Source of the DNA: an uncultured Eubacterium sp.
Lineage (GTDB): Bacteria > Bacillota > Clostridia > Lachnospirales > Lachnospiraceae
Assembly: GCA_900545725.1 (NCBI GenBank)
Contig: URAI01000019.1
Coordinates: forward strand, 1 to 32,766
Direction of reading: 5' to 3'
Length of the DNA: 32,766 nt
Shown: in pieces, positions 9,069 to 16,703 of the stretch
Numbering within the stretch: position 1 is the first letter of the stretch
Layout of the letters: each line of letters begins with the position of its first letter
Notes under the pieces: model-generated
Told to the model about the DNA's origin: nothing
The model's input: the letters and a program-made list of their open reading frames with translations, nothing else
Databases searched by the model: none
Position numbers and translations under genes: made by a program

Positions 9069-10322
9069 TTGTGTAGAATCGGTATAAACGGTGGTAAAAG
9101 GCTTTACGGATGTGTGGATATTGAGGGTGCAAAGAACTCTATTCTGCCTGTTATGGCGGCATCTATTCTTAATAGGACTGTAACAGTAATACACAATTGT
9201 CCTGATATAGAGGATGTAAGACGGATGGAGAATATTCTTAAATATCTTGGATGTACAGTTAAAAGAGAAAATGGCAGCATATATATTGATACAGAAAATG
9301 CTGTGAATAGGATTATACCAGGAAGCATAAGTGGCACACTTAGGGCTTCCTCTATTCTTATAGGTCCGCTTCTTGCAAGATTTTCATATGTTAAGATTGC
9401 TCGTCCGGGTGGCTGTGATATAGGTAAAAGACCTATAGATATACATCTTAATGCACTTAAATGCCTTGGGGCACAATGGAGTCTTTCTGACGGATATACA
9501 GAAGTGGAGGGAAGGCTTAGGAGTTCAGAAGTGTTTTTCAGGCTGCCAAGTGTGGGAGCTACGGAAAATATAATAATGGCATCTGTATTTCTTGCAGGTC
9601 AGACTGTAATACACAATGCGGCAAAAGAACCGGATATTGTACAGTTATGCAGTTATCTTTGTATGGCAGGTGCTGATATAAGGGGTGCAGGGACGGATAC
9701 TATTATAATAAATGGTGTTGATAAGCTGCATGAGGCAGAATATAATATAGCTGTTGACAGAATAGTGGCAGGAACGTATGTGGCTGCGGTGACGATGTGT
9801 ACAGGTGAAGTGCTGTTAAATAATTGTCATTTTAAAGATTTAAGAGGATTTATGGACGTATATACAGGAATGGGAGCATGTTTTAAAGAATGTGATACCG
9901 GTATATATGTGAGTATGTATAACAGACCTGCTGCCATTAATTATATAAGGACAGCACCGTATCCCGGATTTCCGACGGATATGCAGTCGATAACACTTAG
10001 CGTCTTAAGTGTAGCGGAGGGGACATCTGTTATATATGAAGATATATATGAAGACAGATTTAAAACAGTATATGAGCTTGTTAAAATGGGGGCAGATATA
10101 ATAACAGATGGAGAACGGGCTGTAATCAGAGGTATAAGCAGATTAAAAGGCGTATATGTTAATGCACATGATTTAAGAGGCAGTGCGGCTCTTGTTATAG
10201 CAGGGATAGGAGCTGATGGCAGGACTGTTATTGATAATGCCGGATATATAATGCGTGGATATGCTGATTTATGTGGTAATTTAAAAAAACTTGGAGCAGA
10301 TATAAGATGGGAAAACAAGTGA
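9069..10322 (+). CDS. murA: UDP-N-acetylglucosamine 1-carboxyvinyltransferase
   Basis: Transfers enolpyruvate from phosphoenolpyruvate to UDP-GlcNAc, the first committed step of peptidoglycan synthesis. The 417 residues match MurA length (about 418). The N-terminal GAKNSILPVMAAS contains the conserved Lys-Asn substrate-binding pair. The active-site loop reads RPGGCDIGKRPIDIH, with catalytic Cys116 present; Cys in this position implies fosfomycin sensitivity rather than the Asp-type resistant form. The start is a TTG at 9069 with GGGAGA seven or so bases upstream; no ATG or GTG fits. The end overlaps ftsQ by 16 bp, implying coupled translation. Clostridia often carry two MurA copies; whether this is the essential or accessory one is not visible. 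Confidence 0.95.
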   Translation: MCRIGINGGKRLYGCVDIEGAKNSILPVMAASILNRTVTVIHNCPDIEDVRRMENILKYLGCTVKRENGSIYIDTENAVNRIIPGSISGTLRASSILIGPLLARFSYVKIARPGGCDIGKRPIDIHLNALKCLGAQWSLSDGYTEVEGRLRSSEVFFRLPSVGATENIIMASVFLAGQTVIHNAAKEPDIVQLCSYLCMAGADIRGAGTDTIIINGVDKLHEAEYNIAVDRIVAGTYVAAVTMCTGEVLLNNCHFKDLRGFMDVYTGMGACFKECDTGIYVSMYNRPAAINYIRTAPYPGFPTDMQSITLSVLSVAEGTSVIYEDIYEDRFKTVYELVKMGADIITDGERAVIRGISRLKGVYVNAHDLRGSAALVIAGIGADGRTVIDNAGYIMRGYADLCGNLKKLGADIRWENK

Positions 10323-11038
10323 AAAATAAAAAAAAGAAATTTAATTGGAAGGTATTTCTGGTTATTGCCGGATTAGTGCTTGTAGCTGCAGAGACCGTAG
10401 TATATTTTGGTTTTAGGGTTGTGCAGATTAATTATTCCGGTAATAAGCATTATACTGAAGAACAGATGGATGAATATATATTTGGAACTGCTAATCCCAA
10501 TGCACTTTTATATATGATATTTGGAGATAAAAGTAAGTCTATACCATTTATCCAGAAATATGATGTTGAAGTGCAGTGGCCAGATAAAATAAATGTAATT
10601 GTGTATGAGAAACCGATAATCGGATATATAAGTTATATGGGCTGTTATATGTATTTTGACAGGGATGGAATAGTAGTTGAGAGTTCATCGGAAAAATATT
10701 CGGGAGTACCTGAGATTGCCGGATTGTCATTTAAGTCCATCGTGCTTGATTCTAAGCTGGAGGTCGGGAGTGATAATGTCTTTTCAAGAATACTTGAGAT
10801 AACACAGGCATTTGATAAATATGACCTTGATGTTGATAAGGTATACTTCGATTCATCTTATAATGTCACATTATATGTTGGAGATGTCAAGGTCATACTT
10901 GGAAGCAGTGAGGAATGTATGGACAAGCTGTATACACTTAAACAGATGTATAATAAACTTACAGGCTTAAAGGGAACGTTATATATGGATAATTATGATG
11001 GAAATTCATCGTCAATTATCTTTAAAAAAAATAATTAA
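10307..11038 (+). CDS. ftsQ: Cell division protein FtsQ/DivIB
   Basis: A bitopic divisome protein that bridges FtsL/FtsB to the septal synthase. The 243 residues comprise a Lys-rich cytoplasmic tail (MGKQVKNKKKKFNWK), a membrane helix at about 15-34 and a POTRA domain starting with VVQINYSGNKHYTEEQM, then an FtsQ domain with YEKPIIGYI and RDGIVVE, the usual landmark after the POTRA region. ATG 10307 lies inside the 3' end of murA. Position between murA and ftsZ agrees with the assignment. FtsA, which often lies between ftsQ and ftsZ in other phyla, is absent, as is common in these clostridia. Confidence 0.92.
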   Translation: MGKQVKNKKKKFNWKVFLVIAGLVLVAAETVVYFGFRVVQINYSGNKHYTEEQMDEYIFGTANPNALLYMIFGDKSKSIPFIQKYDVEVQWPDKINVIVYEKPIIGYISYMGCYMYFDRDGIVVESSSEKYSGVPEIAGLSFKSIVLDSKLEVGSDNVFSRILEITQAFDKYDLDVDKVYFDSSYNVTLYVGDVKVILGSSEECMDKLYTLKQMYNKLTGLKGTLYMDNYDGNSSSIIFKKNN

Positions 11039-11060
11039 TCTGTAAAATGATAAAAAAGTA

Positions 11061-11089
11061 TTGAAAATTCGATATAAAAATTATATTAT
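11061..11089 (+). promoter_or_regulatory. Promoter upstream of ftsZ
   Basis: -35 TTGAAA (11061-11066), a 17-nt spacer and -10 TATTAT (11084-11089). A TATAAT at 11087-11092 is an alternative -10 with a longer spacer. It lies 40 bp before the ftsZ start and would give ftsZ a transcript independent of ftsQ. Confidence 0.6.
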
Positions 11090-11131
11090 AATATTTAGTG
11101 TAAAATGTAAAGGTTGAAGGAGGCAAAACCC

Positions 11132-12343
11132 TTGTTAGAGATTATGACAAACGAATCAGAATCATCAGCTAAGATTATTGTTGTTGGTGTTGGTGGAGCT
11201 GGTAATAATGCAGTTAATAGAATGATAGATGAGAATATCGGTGGAGTTGAGTTTATTGGAATTAATACAGATGGACAGGCTCTTAAGTTATGTAAGGCAC
11301 CAACAGCTATTCAGATTGGAGAAAAGCTGACAAAGGGACTTGGTGCAGGGGCACAGCCTGAGATTGGAGAAAAGGCGGCAGAAGAGAACATAGACGAACT
11401 TACACAGGCTATTAAGGGCGCTGACATGGTATTTGTTACATGTGGTATGGGCGGCGGAACCGGAACAGGTGCAGCACCGGTTGTTGCCAAGATTTCTAAG
11501 GAGATGGGAATACTTACAGTTGGTGTTGTTACTAAGCCTTTCAAATTCGAGGCTAAAACAAGAATGACCAATGCTATTGCAGGTATTGAGAAGCTCAAGG
11601 AGAATGTTGATACACTTATTGTAATTCCTAATGATAAGCTTCTTGAGATTGTTGACAGAAGAACAACAATGCCTGATGCACTTAAGAAGGCTGATGAAGT
11701 GTTACAGCAGGCTGTACAGGGAATTACAGACCTTATTAATGTTCCAGGTCTTATCAATCTGGACTTTGCCGATGTTAAGACTGTTATGATTAATAAGGGT
11801 GTTGCCCATATCGGTATTGGTAGTGCTACAGGAGATGATAAGGCTGTCGAAGCTGTTAAACAGGCTGTTACAAGTCCTCTTCTTGAGACTACAATCGAGG
11901 GTGCTTCACATGTAATTATTAATATTTCAGGTGATATAAGCCTTATTGAAGCTAATGAAGCAGCAAGCTACGTTCAGGAACTTGCAGGTGATGATGCCAA
12001 TATTATCTTTGGTGCCATGTATGATGAGAATGCAACAGACAGTGCTACAATAACAGTTATTGCAACAGGGCTTGAAGATGGTAATATCAATAATGCCATG
12101 GCAGGCTTTAGTGCTAAGGCGCAGACACAGCCTAAGTCAGTTAAGCCGGCGTATGCATATTCCGGTATTCCATTACAGCAGCAGCTTACATCAGAGAATA
12201 ATGATGCACATACAGAGTCACAGAATGTTGAACAGCCTAAAGAAGCTGTTCCACTTTCAGGTTTTAAACCGACAGGAACAATAACAAGTAATGTCAAGGA
12301 AAAAGGAATTACAATCCCTACGTTCCTTCAGAGAAATAAGTAA
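11132..12343 (+). CDS. ftsZ: Cell division GTPase FtsZ
   Basis: A tubulin-like GTPase that assembles the cytokinetic Z ring. The 403-residue protein has the N-terminal KIIVVGVGGAGNNAVNRM, the tubulin signature GGGTGTGAAPVVA, the T7-loop region NLDFADVKTVM, a variable Gln/Pro-rich linker, and the conserved C-terminal peptide IPTFLQRNK that binds partners such as FtsA/SepF-type anchors. The start is the TTG at 11132: AGGAGG at 11118-11123 lies 8 nt before it and inside any longer reading frame from TTG 11114, and the resulting MLEIMTNESE resembles FtsZ starts in Lachnospiraceae. ATG 11144 is a less likely alternative. The transcript ends at the terminator at 12404. Confidence 0.98.
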   Translation: MLEIMTNESESSAKIIVVGVGGAGNNAVNRMIDENIGGVEFIGINTDGQALKLCKAPTAIQIGEKLTKGLGAGAQPEIGEKAAEENIDELTQAIKGADMVFVTCGMGGGTGTGAAPVVAKISKEMGILTVGVVTKPFKFEAKTRMTNAIAGIEKLKENVDTLIVIPNDKLLEIVDRRTTMPDALKKADEVLQQAVQGITDLINVPGLINLDFADVKTVMINKGVAHIGIGSATGDDKAVEAVKQAVTSPLLETTIEGASHVIINISGDISLIEANEAASYVQELAGDDANIIFGAMYDENATDSATITVIATGLEDGNINNAMAGFSAKAQTQPKSVKPAYAYSGIPLQQQLTSENNDAHTESQNVEQPKEAVPLSGFKPTGTITSNVKEKGITIPTFLQRNK

Positions 12344-12403
12344 TTAATAATAGAATATAATATTATAATTTAATATTTAAGATGGTTAATTATGATACAT
12401 ATA

Positions 12404-12446
12404 AATAAAAGGTGCCGGAGTGAAAGACTTCCGGCACTTTTTATTT
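12404..12446 (+). terminator. Intrinsic terminator after ftsZ
   Basis: GTGCCGGA (12412-12419) pairs with TCCGGCAC (12430-12437) around a 10-nt loop, followed by TTTTTATTT. An A-rich stretch before the stem makes it potentially bidirectional. Confidence 0.92.
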
Positions 12447-12548
12447 ATGTGGTAAAAAAGATTGGTACATTTGCAGAAAACCAAAGAATGTTATAATAAC
12501 ATGCTTGATTTTATGATTATAAAAGAAAATTATTACAGCCTTGCTATT

Positions 12549-12557
12549 GTGACAAAA
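12549..12557 (-). promoter_or_regulatory. Possible Spo0A box upstream of spoIIGA
   Basis: Read on the minus strand the sequence is TTTTGTCAC, close to the Spo0A~P consensus TTTGTCRAA. spoIIG operons are known Spo0A targets, so the position makes sense, but a single imperfect 9-mer in AT-rich DNA is weak evidence. Confidence 0.3.
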
Positions 12558-12619
12558 TCTGCATATATAAGAATATATAATAATTGTTGTCAGGAGGTGA
12601 TGGGTAAGTAGAGATATAT

Positions 12620-13432
12620 TTGGATGTTTTATTTGGCATTAACTTAATAATGGACCTGATTATAATGATTATTGTAAACCGTATCTGTGGATATGCTGCC
12701 ACATATTTAAAGATATTCTGTTCCGCCACTTTTGGAGCAATATGGTCTGTTATTGCAGTTATCATGCCGGTAAACATCAGATGGTTTGTTAATATATGTA
12801 CATATATTTTAGTTAGTTATGGAATGATAAGAATATGTGCAGGGAGAGGTGAAATAAAGGATGTTATAAAAGGTATCAGCATACTGTATGCAGTTACATT
12901 AACGCTTGGGGGAGCGATACATGTATTATACTATTATACATATGCAGGATGGGTGATAAAGCATATTGCCGTTCGTGATAACCGGTTGATTATATTTGTA
13001 TTAATATCGGGGATTTTAGTTATTTTAATATATTTACAATTGATTAAAGTTAAGACTTACAGTTCATGTAAGTGCCGTCTTACATGTGTTATAAGCGGCA
13101 TGGAAATAGAAATGTCAGGGTATATTGACACGGGAAATGTGTTGATAGATCCGGTATTTCATAAGCCGGTATCGGTGGCTGAGAAAAAAGAATTTTATGA
13201 CATTCTTGATAAAATAAATGATTATACCAGGGTAAAATACCATCTTGTACCATTCAATTCACTGGGGTGTGAACATGGGCTGATGGAGGTAATTACTGTG
13301 GATATTATGTACATATACTATGGAAAAGAAAAAAAGACCATTAAAGAGGCATTGGTAGGATTATCAGATGGAAAGCTGTCTTCGGATGGAGAATATACCG
13401 CACTTGTTAATTCTGCTTTTGCTAAAGTATAA
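12620..13432 (+). CDS. spoIIGA: Sporulation sigma-E factor-processing peptidase SpoIIGA
   Basis: A membrane aspartic protease that removes the pro-sequence of sigma-E during spore formation. About five hydrophobic segments fill the N-terminal half. The protease half has the family motif DTGNVLIDP with catalytic Asp170 (counted from the TTG). At 270 residues it is somewhat shorter than the Bacillus subtilis protein. sigE follows directly, as expected. The start is problematic. A perfect AGGAGGTGAT (12592-12601) points to a start near 12608, where the frame reads GTA-GAG-ATA-TAT-TTG-GAT, giving VEIYLDVLF, which fits the expected family N-terminus. GTA is not a normal start, and the first legal codon in frame, TTG 12620, is 22 nt past AGGAGG. 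A TAA at 12605 closes the frame upstream. Confidence 0.9.
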   Translation: MDVLFGINLIMDLIIMIIVNRICGYAATYLKIFCSATFGAIWSVIAVIMPVNIRWFVNICTYILVSYGMIRICAGRGEIKDVIKGISILYAVTLTLGGAIHVLYYYTYAGWVIKHIAVRDNRLIIFVLISGILVILIYLQLIKVKTYSSCKCRLTCVISGMEIEMSGYIDTGNVLIDPVFHKPVSVAEKKEFYDILDKINDYTRVKYHLVPFNSLGCEHGLMEVITVDIMYIYYGKEKKTIKEALVGLSDGKLSSDGEYTALVNSAFAKV

Positions 13433-13476
13433 GGTTATCTGTAGTGGGCAGAACAGATAGCTTAAGCAGCTGGTAG

Positions 13477-13502
13477 AAATAGCAATTATGCTATTTGTTT
13501 TT
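13477..13502 (+). terminator. Weak intrinsic terminator or attenuator between spoIIGA and sigE
   Basis: AAATAGCA (13477-13484) pairs perfectly with TGCTATTT (13489-13496) around an ATTA loop, followed by GTTTTT. The 8-bp stem has only two G-C pairs, so termination would be partial. It separates the protease gene from that of its sigma-factor substrate. Confidence 0.5.
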
Positions 13503-13555
13503 ATCAGAGTATTACAGGAGAATTGTCCAAAAATGGGGAATTATTAGGAGGCAGC

Positions 13556-14296
13556 ATGGTTATCAAAGTATCGGTTCCGGAACGTTTTCAGTTTAAGGTT
13601 GTACCGACATTTAAGAATCTGATGGTTTTGAAGCAGGGAGATGTCCACTATATAGGGGGAACGGATGTACTTCCGGTACCATTGGAAGCAGAAGAAGAAG
13701 CTCAGGCGATAGCAGGTCTTGGAGGGGAGAGAGACCAGCAGGTAAAAACATCGCTTATCGAGCATAATTTACGGCTTGTAGTATATATAGCAAAGAAATT
13801 TGATAATACCGGAGTCGGAGTTGAGGATCTTATATCCATTGGAACGATAGGGCTTATAAAGGCAATCAATTCATATAATCCCGATAAGAATATCAAACTT
13901 GCGACATATGCATCAAGATGTATAGAAAATGAGATACTTATGTATCTTAGAAGAAACAGCAAGACAAAGGCAGAGGTATCCATCGATGAACCGCTTAATG
14001 TGGACTGGGATGGAAATGAGCTTTTACTGTCGGATATATTGGGAACAGATGAGGATATAATATATAAAGATATTGAAAATGAAGTAGAAAGAAAAATGCT
14101 TGGAAAAGCAATTCAGAAATTATCAGAAAGGGAAAGGATAATTGTAGACTTAAGATATGGATTAAGTTCCATCGATGGGGAAGAAAAGACCCAGAAAGAA
14201 GTTGCGGATATGTTAGGAATTTCACAATCTTATATATCACGTTTAGAGAAGAAAATAATCAAAAGACTAAAAAAGGAAATGATTAAAGCTATATAG
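13556..14296 (+). CDS. sigE: RNA polymerase sporulation sigma factor SigE
   Basis: The early mother-cell sigma factor, made as inactive pro-sigma-E and cut by SpoIIGA. The 246 residues include a short pro-region (about 1-35), then region 2 (NLRLVVYIAKKFDNTG, DLISIGTIGLIKAI, IKLATYASRCIENEILMYLR) and region 4 with a helix-turn-helix (TQKEVADMLGISQSYISRLE). The segment DEPLNVDWDGNELLLSD is diagnostic of SigE. The ATG at 13556 follows AGGAGG (13546-13551); an in-frame TTG at 13523 would add 11 residues and is less likely. A sigG gene, which follows sigE in many spore formers, is not present downstream. Confidence 0.97.
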   Translation: MVIKVSVPERFQFKVVPTFKNLMVLKQGDVHYIGGTDVLPVPLEAEEEAQAIAGLGGERDQQVKTSLIEHNLRLVVYIAKKFDNTGVGVEDLISIGTIGLIKAINSYNPDKNIKLATYASRCIENEILMYLRRNSKTKAEVSIDEPLNVDWDGNELLLSDILGTDEDIIYKDIENEVERKMLGKAIQKLSERERIIVDLRYGLSSIDGEEKTQKEVADMLGISQSYISRLEKKIIKRLKKEMIKAI

Positions 14297-14530
14297 AATT
14301 AAAGTCAGGCATTGTGTTATGCTGGATTTATATTTAATATTTTATGATATGGATGTCAGAATTAAAATGTATCATTCATTGATAATGTAAAAATATTAAA
14401 ATGTATAAATTTAGATAACATTTTGCTTGACTTTTTTTAGTATGTTAGGGAAAATAGAAATATTGTCATACATAAGTTATTGATTTTATATAAAATATAA
14501 CTGTAAAGATATTTAGGAATGAGGATTGAG

Positions 14531-14692
14531 ATGGCAACGCGAAGAGTTCCGGTTAAAGATAATAAAAAGAGAAAAAGAAAAAGACATTTGAGATGGGATA
14601 AGATAATTGCTATAATATTATTTATAGTAATAATTGTTTTTGCGTATATTATATATAATGATATTTCAAAGGGATTGCTTGCGATTAATTAA
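14531..14692 (+). CDS. Small basic single-pass membrane protein, unknown
   Basis: A 53-residue reading frame with GAGG six bases before ATG 14531 and a stop four bases before an upstream alternative start for lepA. The first 24 residues are strongly basic (KRKRKRH), then one membrane helix at about 25-42 (IIAIILFIVIIVFAYII). That is a cytoplasmic positive tail with a single anchor. No family is recognised. Its spacing suggests co-transcription with lepA, and it sits where sigG lies in many related genomes. The good ribosome binding site, charge pattern and clean hydrophobic segment argue that it is a real gene. Confidence 0.65.
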   Translation: MATRRVPVKDNKKRKRKRHLRWDKIIAIILFIVIIVFAYIIYNDISKGLLAIN

Positions 14693-14719
14693 ACAATGAT
14701 ATTCAAAAAGGAGATAAAA

Positions 14720-16534
14720 ATGTCAAAGATAAATCAGAAGAATATAAGAAATTTCTGCATTATAGCACATATTGACCATGGCAAATCAACGCTTGCAGAC
14801 CGTATTATTGAAAAGACGGGTCTTCTTACAAGCAGGGAGATGCAGGAACAGGTGCTTGATAATATGGATCTTGAAAGAGAAAGAGGAATAACTATTAAGG
14901 CTCAGACGGTAAGAACTGTATACAAAGCTAATGATGGAGAAGAGTATATATTCAATCTTATTGATACTCCAGGGCATGTGGACTTTAATTATGAGGTGTC
15001 AAGAGCACTTGCGGCCTGTGATGGAGCTATACTTGTAGTAGATGCGGCACAGGGTATAGAAGCACAGACTCTTGCCAATGTATATCTTGCACTTGACCAT
15101 GACCTTGATGTATTCCCTGTGATTAATAAGATTGACCTTCCAAGTGCTGAACCGCAGAGAGTTATAGATGAGATAGAAGATGTAATTGGCATAGAAGCGC
15201 AGGATGCACCGAGAATTTCAGCAAAGAACGGTATTAATATAGAAGAGGTATTAGAGCAGATAGTAACTAAGATTCCTGCACCGACAGGAGACGAGACAGC
15301 ACCTCTTAAAGCACTTATATTTGACTCATTATATGATGCATATAAGGGTGTTATTATATTCTGTCGTGTAAAGGAAGGAACAGTTAAAAAAGGCACTAAG
15401 ATAAGAATGATGGCAACAGGTGCTGTTGAAGAAGTTGTTGAAGTGGGATACTTCGGTGCAGGACAGTTTATTCCATGTGATGAACTTACGGCAGGCATGG
15501 TAGGATATATTACGGCAAGTATTAAGAATGTAAGAGATACAAGAGTCGGTGATACCGTAACGGATAATGACAGACCATGTGCAGAGCCGCTTCCGGGTTA
15601 TAAGAAGGTTAATCCTATGGTATATTGCGGATTATATCCGGCAGATGGCGCAAAGTATCCTGACCTTAGGGATGCACTTGAAAAATTACAGCTAAATGAT
15701 GCATCACTCCAGTTTGAACCGGAAACATCAATAGCCTTAGGTTTTGGTTTCAGATGTGGTTTCTTAGGACTTTTACATCTTGAGATTATTCAGGAGAGGC
15801 TTGAAAGAGAATATAATCTTGACCTTGTTACAACGGCACCGGGTGTTATATATAAGGTGCATAAGACGAATGGTGATGTTATAGACCTTACCAATCCGTC
15901 GAATATGCCTGATCCATCAGAGATAGAATATATGGAAGAACCGATGGTAAGTGCAGAGATTATGGTGACAACAGAATTTGTAGGCTCTATTATGAAGCTG
16001 TGTCAGGAAAGACGTGGTGTATATAATGGAATGGAATATATAGAGCAGACAAGGGCATTATTAAAATACGACCTTCCTCTTAATGAGATTATCTATGATT
16101 TCTTTGATGCTTTAAAATCACGTTCAAGAGGTTATGCTTCATTTGATTATGAAATGAAGGGCTATGAGAGGTCTAAGCTGGTTAAGCTCGATATTCTCAT
16201 CAATAAAGAAGAAGTCGATGCGCTTTCATTTATTGTATTTGAGGGAAATGCCGAAGAGCGTGGAAGAAAGATGTGTGAGAAGCTCAAAAAAGAGATTCCA
16301 AGACAGATGTTTGAGATACCTATTCAGGCGGCAATAGGAAGCAGGGTTATCGCAAGAGAGACAGTTAAAGCACTTAGAAAAGATGTTCTGGCAAAGTGTT
16401 ATGGCGGTGATATCTCAAGAAAGAAGAAGCTCCTTGAAAAGCAGAAGGAAGGAAAGAAGAGAATGCGTCAGATTGGTAATGTAGAGATACCACAGAAGGC
16501 ATTTATGAGCGTATTAAAACTTGATGAAGAGTAG
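14720..16534 (+). CDS. lepA: Elongation factor 4 (LepA), ribosome-associated GTPase
   Basis: A translational GTPase thought to act in translation under stress or in ribosome assembly. The 604 residues are full length. G motifs are AHIDHGKST (G1), RGIT (G2), DTPGH (G3) and NKID (G4), followed by EF-G-like domains and the LepA-specific C-terminus (KKKLLEKQKEGKKRMRQIG, then IPQKAFMSVLK). The start is ATG 14720, six bases after AAGGAG (14708-14713), rather than the in-frame ATG at 14696. hemW follows, a conserved pairing in Firmicutes, but here a 118-bp palindromic element separates the two. Confidence 0.97.
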   Translation: MSKINQKNIRNFCIIAHIDHGKSTLADRIIEKTGLLTSREMQEQVLDNMDLERERGITIKAQTVRTVYKANDGEEYIFNLIDTPGHVDFNYEVSRALAACDGAILVVDAAQGIEAQTLANVYLALDHDLDVFPVINKIDLPSAEPQRVIDEIEDVIGIEAQDAPRISAKNGINIEEVLEQIVTKIPAPTGDETAPLKALIFDSLYDAYKGVIIFCRVKEGTVKKGTKIRMMATGAVEEVVEVGYFGAGQFIPCDELTAGMVGYITASIKNVRDTRVGDTVTDNDRPCAEPLPGYKKVNPMVYCGLYPADGAKYPDLRDALEKLQLNDASLQFEPETSIALGFGFRCGFLGLLHLEIIQERLEREYNLDLVTTAPGVIYKVHKTNGDVIDLTNPSNMPDPSEIEYMEEPMVSAEIMVTTEFVGSIMKLCQERRGVYNGMEYIEQTRALLKYDLPLNEIIYDFFDALKSRSRGYASFDYEMKGYERSKLVKLDILINKEEVDALSFIVFEGNAEERGRKMCEKLKKEIPRQMFEIPIQAAIGSRVIARETVKALRKDVLAKCYGGDISRKKKLLEKQKEGKKRMRQIGNVEIPQKAFMSVLKLDEE

Positions 16535-16560
16535 ATTATAAATTGGGGGTATAAATATAA

Positions 16561-16678
16561 GGAATGGCAGAATATTAAGTATGATTTTTATTTAGACGGA
16601 TAATAGCTAAGTACCTCTAAGAAGTACTAAGCGATTACCGTATAACATAAAAATCAAACTTAATATTTTGCCATTCCT
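16561..16678. repeat. 118-bp palindromic element (MITE-like) between lepA and hemW
   Basis: Terminal arms of 31 bp, at 16561-16591 and 16648-16678, match as inverted repeats at 29 of 31 positions; the ends are GGAATGGCA and TGCCATTCC. The interior continues the symmetry imperfectly (ACGGATAATAGC against GCGATTACCGT, and AGTAC against GTACT), so nearly the whole element can fold into one long hairpin. It has no coding capacity and is flanked by TAA on both sides, a possible 3-bp target duplication. It could be a miniature transposable element or a large structured RNA. No U-run follows, so it is not a classic terminator. Confidence 0.7.
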
Positions 16679-16703
16679 AATTTACATTTATCCCTCAAAA
16701 AAG

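Noticed and set aside
11311..11757. 148-codon minus-strand frame inside ftsZ
   Set aside because: Antisense shadow of a conserved gene; no initiation signal and no recognisable domain.
14379..14409. Promoter TTGATA...TATAAA upstream of the 53-residue gene
   Set aside because: The spacer is 19 nt and the region is so AT-rich that such pairs arise by chance.
14989..15498. 169-codon open frame on the minus strand inside lepA
   Set aside because: It is fully antisense to an intact, strongly conserved gene, has no ribosome binding site, and has a low-complexity Ser/Thr/Ile composition typical of antisense shadows.
16668..16703. TTG at 16668 as the hemW start
   Set aside because: It lies in the right arm of the palindromic element and would add 12 residues (PFLIYIYPSKK) that are not part of the family N-terminus.
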